This document shows positions 31,432 through 32,562 of a DNA stretch of 32,562 bases, piece after piece. The DNA is taken from contig JAMDHS010000139.1 of the NCBI GenBank assembly GCA_029717555.1, positions 1 through 32,562 of the forward strand. Direction: 5' to 3'. Below the pieces are notes generated by a model, which saw nothing but the letters and a program-made list of their open reading frames with translations, did no database searches and was not told the DNA's origin. Both the position numbers and the translations under genes were made by a program. The first letter of the stretch is position 1; every line of letters starts with the position of its first letter. This DNA is from Peribolospora baueri. Taxonomy: Eukaryota; Basidiomycota; Peribolosporomycetes; Peribolosporales; Peribolosporaceae.

Positions 31432-32517
31432 ATGTCCGCTGTACCGCCCAAGATGCGTGCCATCCTCGTCAAAGGTGGCACCGGCCCAGCCGAGAGCCTG
31501 TACATCGGAGAGGCGGAGACGCCCAAGCCTAAGGAGGGCGAAGTGCTCGTCAAGGTGGGTCTGCGTGGGATGTGTGAGATGCGTCGTGCCTCTGAGCATG
31601 AGGCACGTTGTGATACCGTCTTGGGCCGAGCGAAGCGTAGCATCGTCCCTGAGTCCCTCCCCTCGTCCGTCCGTCCGTCCGCTCGTCTCGCCTCCGCGAA
31701 CCTGTGCGCCGTGCGTAGATCAAGGCGTTCGGATTGAACAGGATGGACATAATGTGAGTTCGTTCTTTGTTTCCCTTGCTCGAAACGCTTTTTGACGGCA
31801 TGCGATCTCCTCGTTTCCGTCTCTGTTTTGCTGCACTCATCCCCTCCACCCTCGTGTCCCCTGGCTCAACAGGCAGCGAGAGGGTCAGTGATGCTGCTCG
31901 CCGTCCGGCTCGGCCGGTTTGGCATTTCTCGAACCCGCAGGAGGCCAGCTACGAGCTCAATAGTTTTTGTTTTTCTTCCTCACTTCTCCTTACCTTTCCT
32001 CTCCACTCGCAGGGCACTATCCCGTCCCCCCGCACGCCTCCCCCATCATGGGCGTCGAATTCTCAGGCCACGTAGTGTCCGTACACCCTTCCGTCCATTC
32101 CGCGTCGGAGGATGTACCCAAGTATAAGGAAGGAGACGAGGTGTTCGGCCTCGCAGTCGGAGGGGCCTATGCCGAGTACATCGCCTGCCCCGCCAAGATG
32201 TGCCTGCCCAAGCCCAAGGAGCTCTCTTGGGAAGTCGCGGCGGCCATTCCCGAGAGTGAGCGAGTGCGGCAAGCGGGCAAGAAGAGAGTCGCCTTGAAGA
32301 GTTCACGAAGTAGTCGGCCGCCAAACTGAGCATTTTTTTCCGGCTTGGTTCATCGGCCGCTCTTTTATCGTGGCTTTCGCTCCGCCCAGACTTTTTCACA
32401 TCTTACCAGGCCCTTAAGCTCATCGGCGGCGTGAAGGAGGGGGACGCGGTCCTGTAAGCGATCAAGTCGTGACCCTCTCCCGGTGACCGCGCCTCGACAA
32501 CGACGCCTTTGACGTCC

Positions 32518-32562
<45 letters not shown>
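31432..32562 (+). CDS. TP53I3-like NAD(P)H quinone oxidoreductase (5' part)
   Basis: Members of this zinc-free medium-chain dehydrogenase family reduce quinones with NADPH. Exons 31432-31554, 31719-31753, 31873-31883, 32013-32255 and 32390-32453 are in phase; the gene continues past the right edge. The product starts MSAVPPKMRAILVKGGTGPA, then GEVLVKIKAFGLNRMDIM, QREG, HYPVPPHASPIMGVEFSG, DEVFGLAVGGAYAEYIACPA, and AAIPENFFTSYQALKLIGGV. These match human TP53I3 in order (ALNRADLMQRQGQY, GLEASGH, AAAIPEAWLTAFQLL). The zinc ligands of alcohol dehydrogenases are absent. The NADPH-binding Rossmann half is beyond the window. Exon 3 is only 11 nt. The last visible intron runs into a T homopolymer. 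About 158 residues are visible, roughly half of a typical 330-residue member. Confidence 0.9.
32522..32562. repeat. 41-base T homopolymer at right edge
   Basis: The final 41 bases are all T, within an intron of the oxidoreductase gene. This mirrors the A run at the left edge and probably marks an assembly break. Confidence 0.95.

Overview
This window is nuclear DNA from a fungus, most likely a basidiomycete. Genes are split by many short introns (mostly 44-167 nt, nearly all GT-AG). The coding sequence is GC-rich. The intergenic DNA carries pyrimidine tracts and short tandem repeats. The protein set is eukaryotic and fungal: mitochondrial ArgJ-type acetyltransferase, H2A.Z, the exosome cofactor Mpp6, Glo3-type ArfGAP, a GPI-anchored GMC oxidoreductase and a secreted dibasic-processed repeat protein. 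I cannot place it more precisely. The window starts and ends in long A/T homopolymers inside introns of two truncated genes, so it is probably a whole assembly contig.

Layout: (1) <71-1529 (-), the 5' part of a multi-pass membrane protein. (2) 1530-4027, gene-poor DNA rich in microsatellites. (3) 4028-10884 (-), an 18-exon WDR7/rabconnectin-3-beta homologue, divergent from (4) 11420-13607 (+), glutamate N-acetyltransferase. (5) 14124-16538 (+), a single-pass membrane protein with a long disordered tail. (6) 17133-17611 (+), a 115-residue orphan that converges on (7) 17774-19189 (-), MPP6. MPP6 shares a 332-bp bidirectional promoter with (8) 19522-20448 (+), histone H2A.Z. (9) 20991-21960 (-), a RidA-family protein. 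(10) 22526-24868 (-), a GMC oxidoreductase. (11) 26144-28302 (-), a secreted Gly/Asn-rich repeat protein with dibasic sites. (12) 28967-30932 (+), GLO3. (13) 31432 to the right edge (+), a TP53I3-like quinone oxidoreductase, cut by the window end.

Most neighbours are unrelated housekeeping genes: arginine synthesis, chromatin, RNA decay, vesicle traffic and imine detoxification. The two secreted or cell-surface genes (10 and 11) lie next to each other. The most novel item is the Kex2-type repeat precursor (11). It has three diverged copies of a Gly/Asn-rich module that begin beside dibasic sites, a second unrelated internal repeat family, and two DNA-level tandem arrays. All exon structures were worked out by hand from reading frame, splice signals and remembered family motifs. 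Exon lengths sum to a multiple of three for every complete gene. No alignment or transcript was available.
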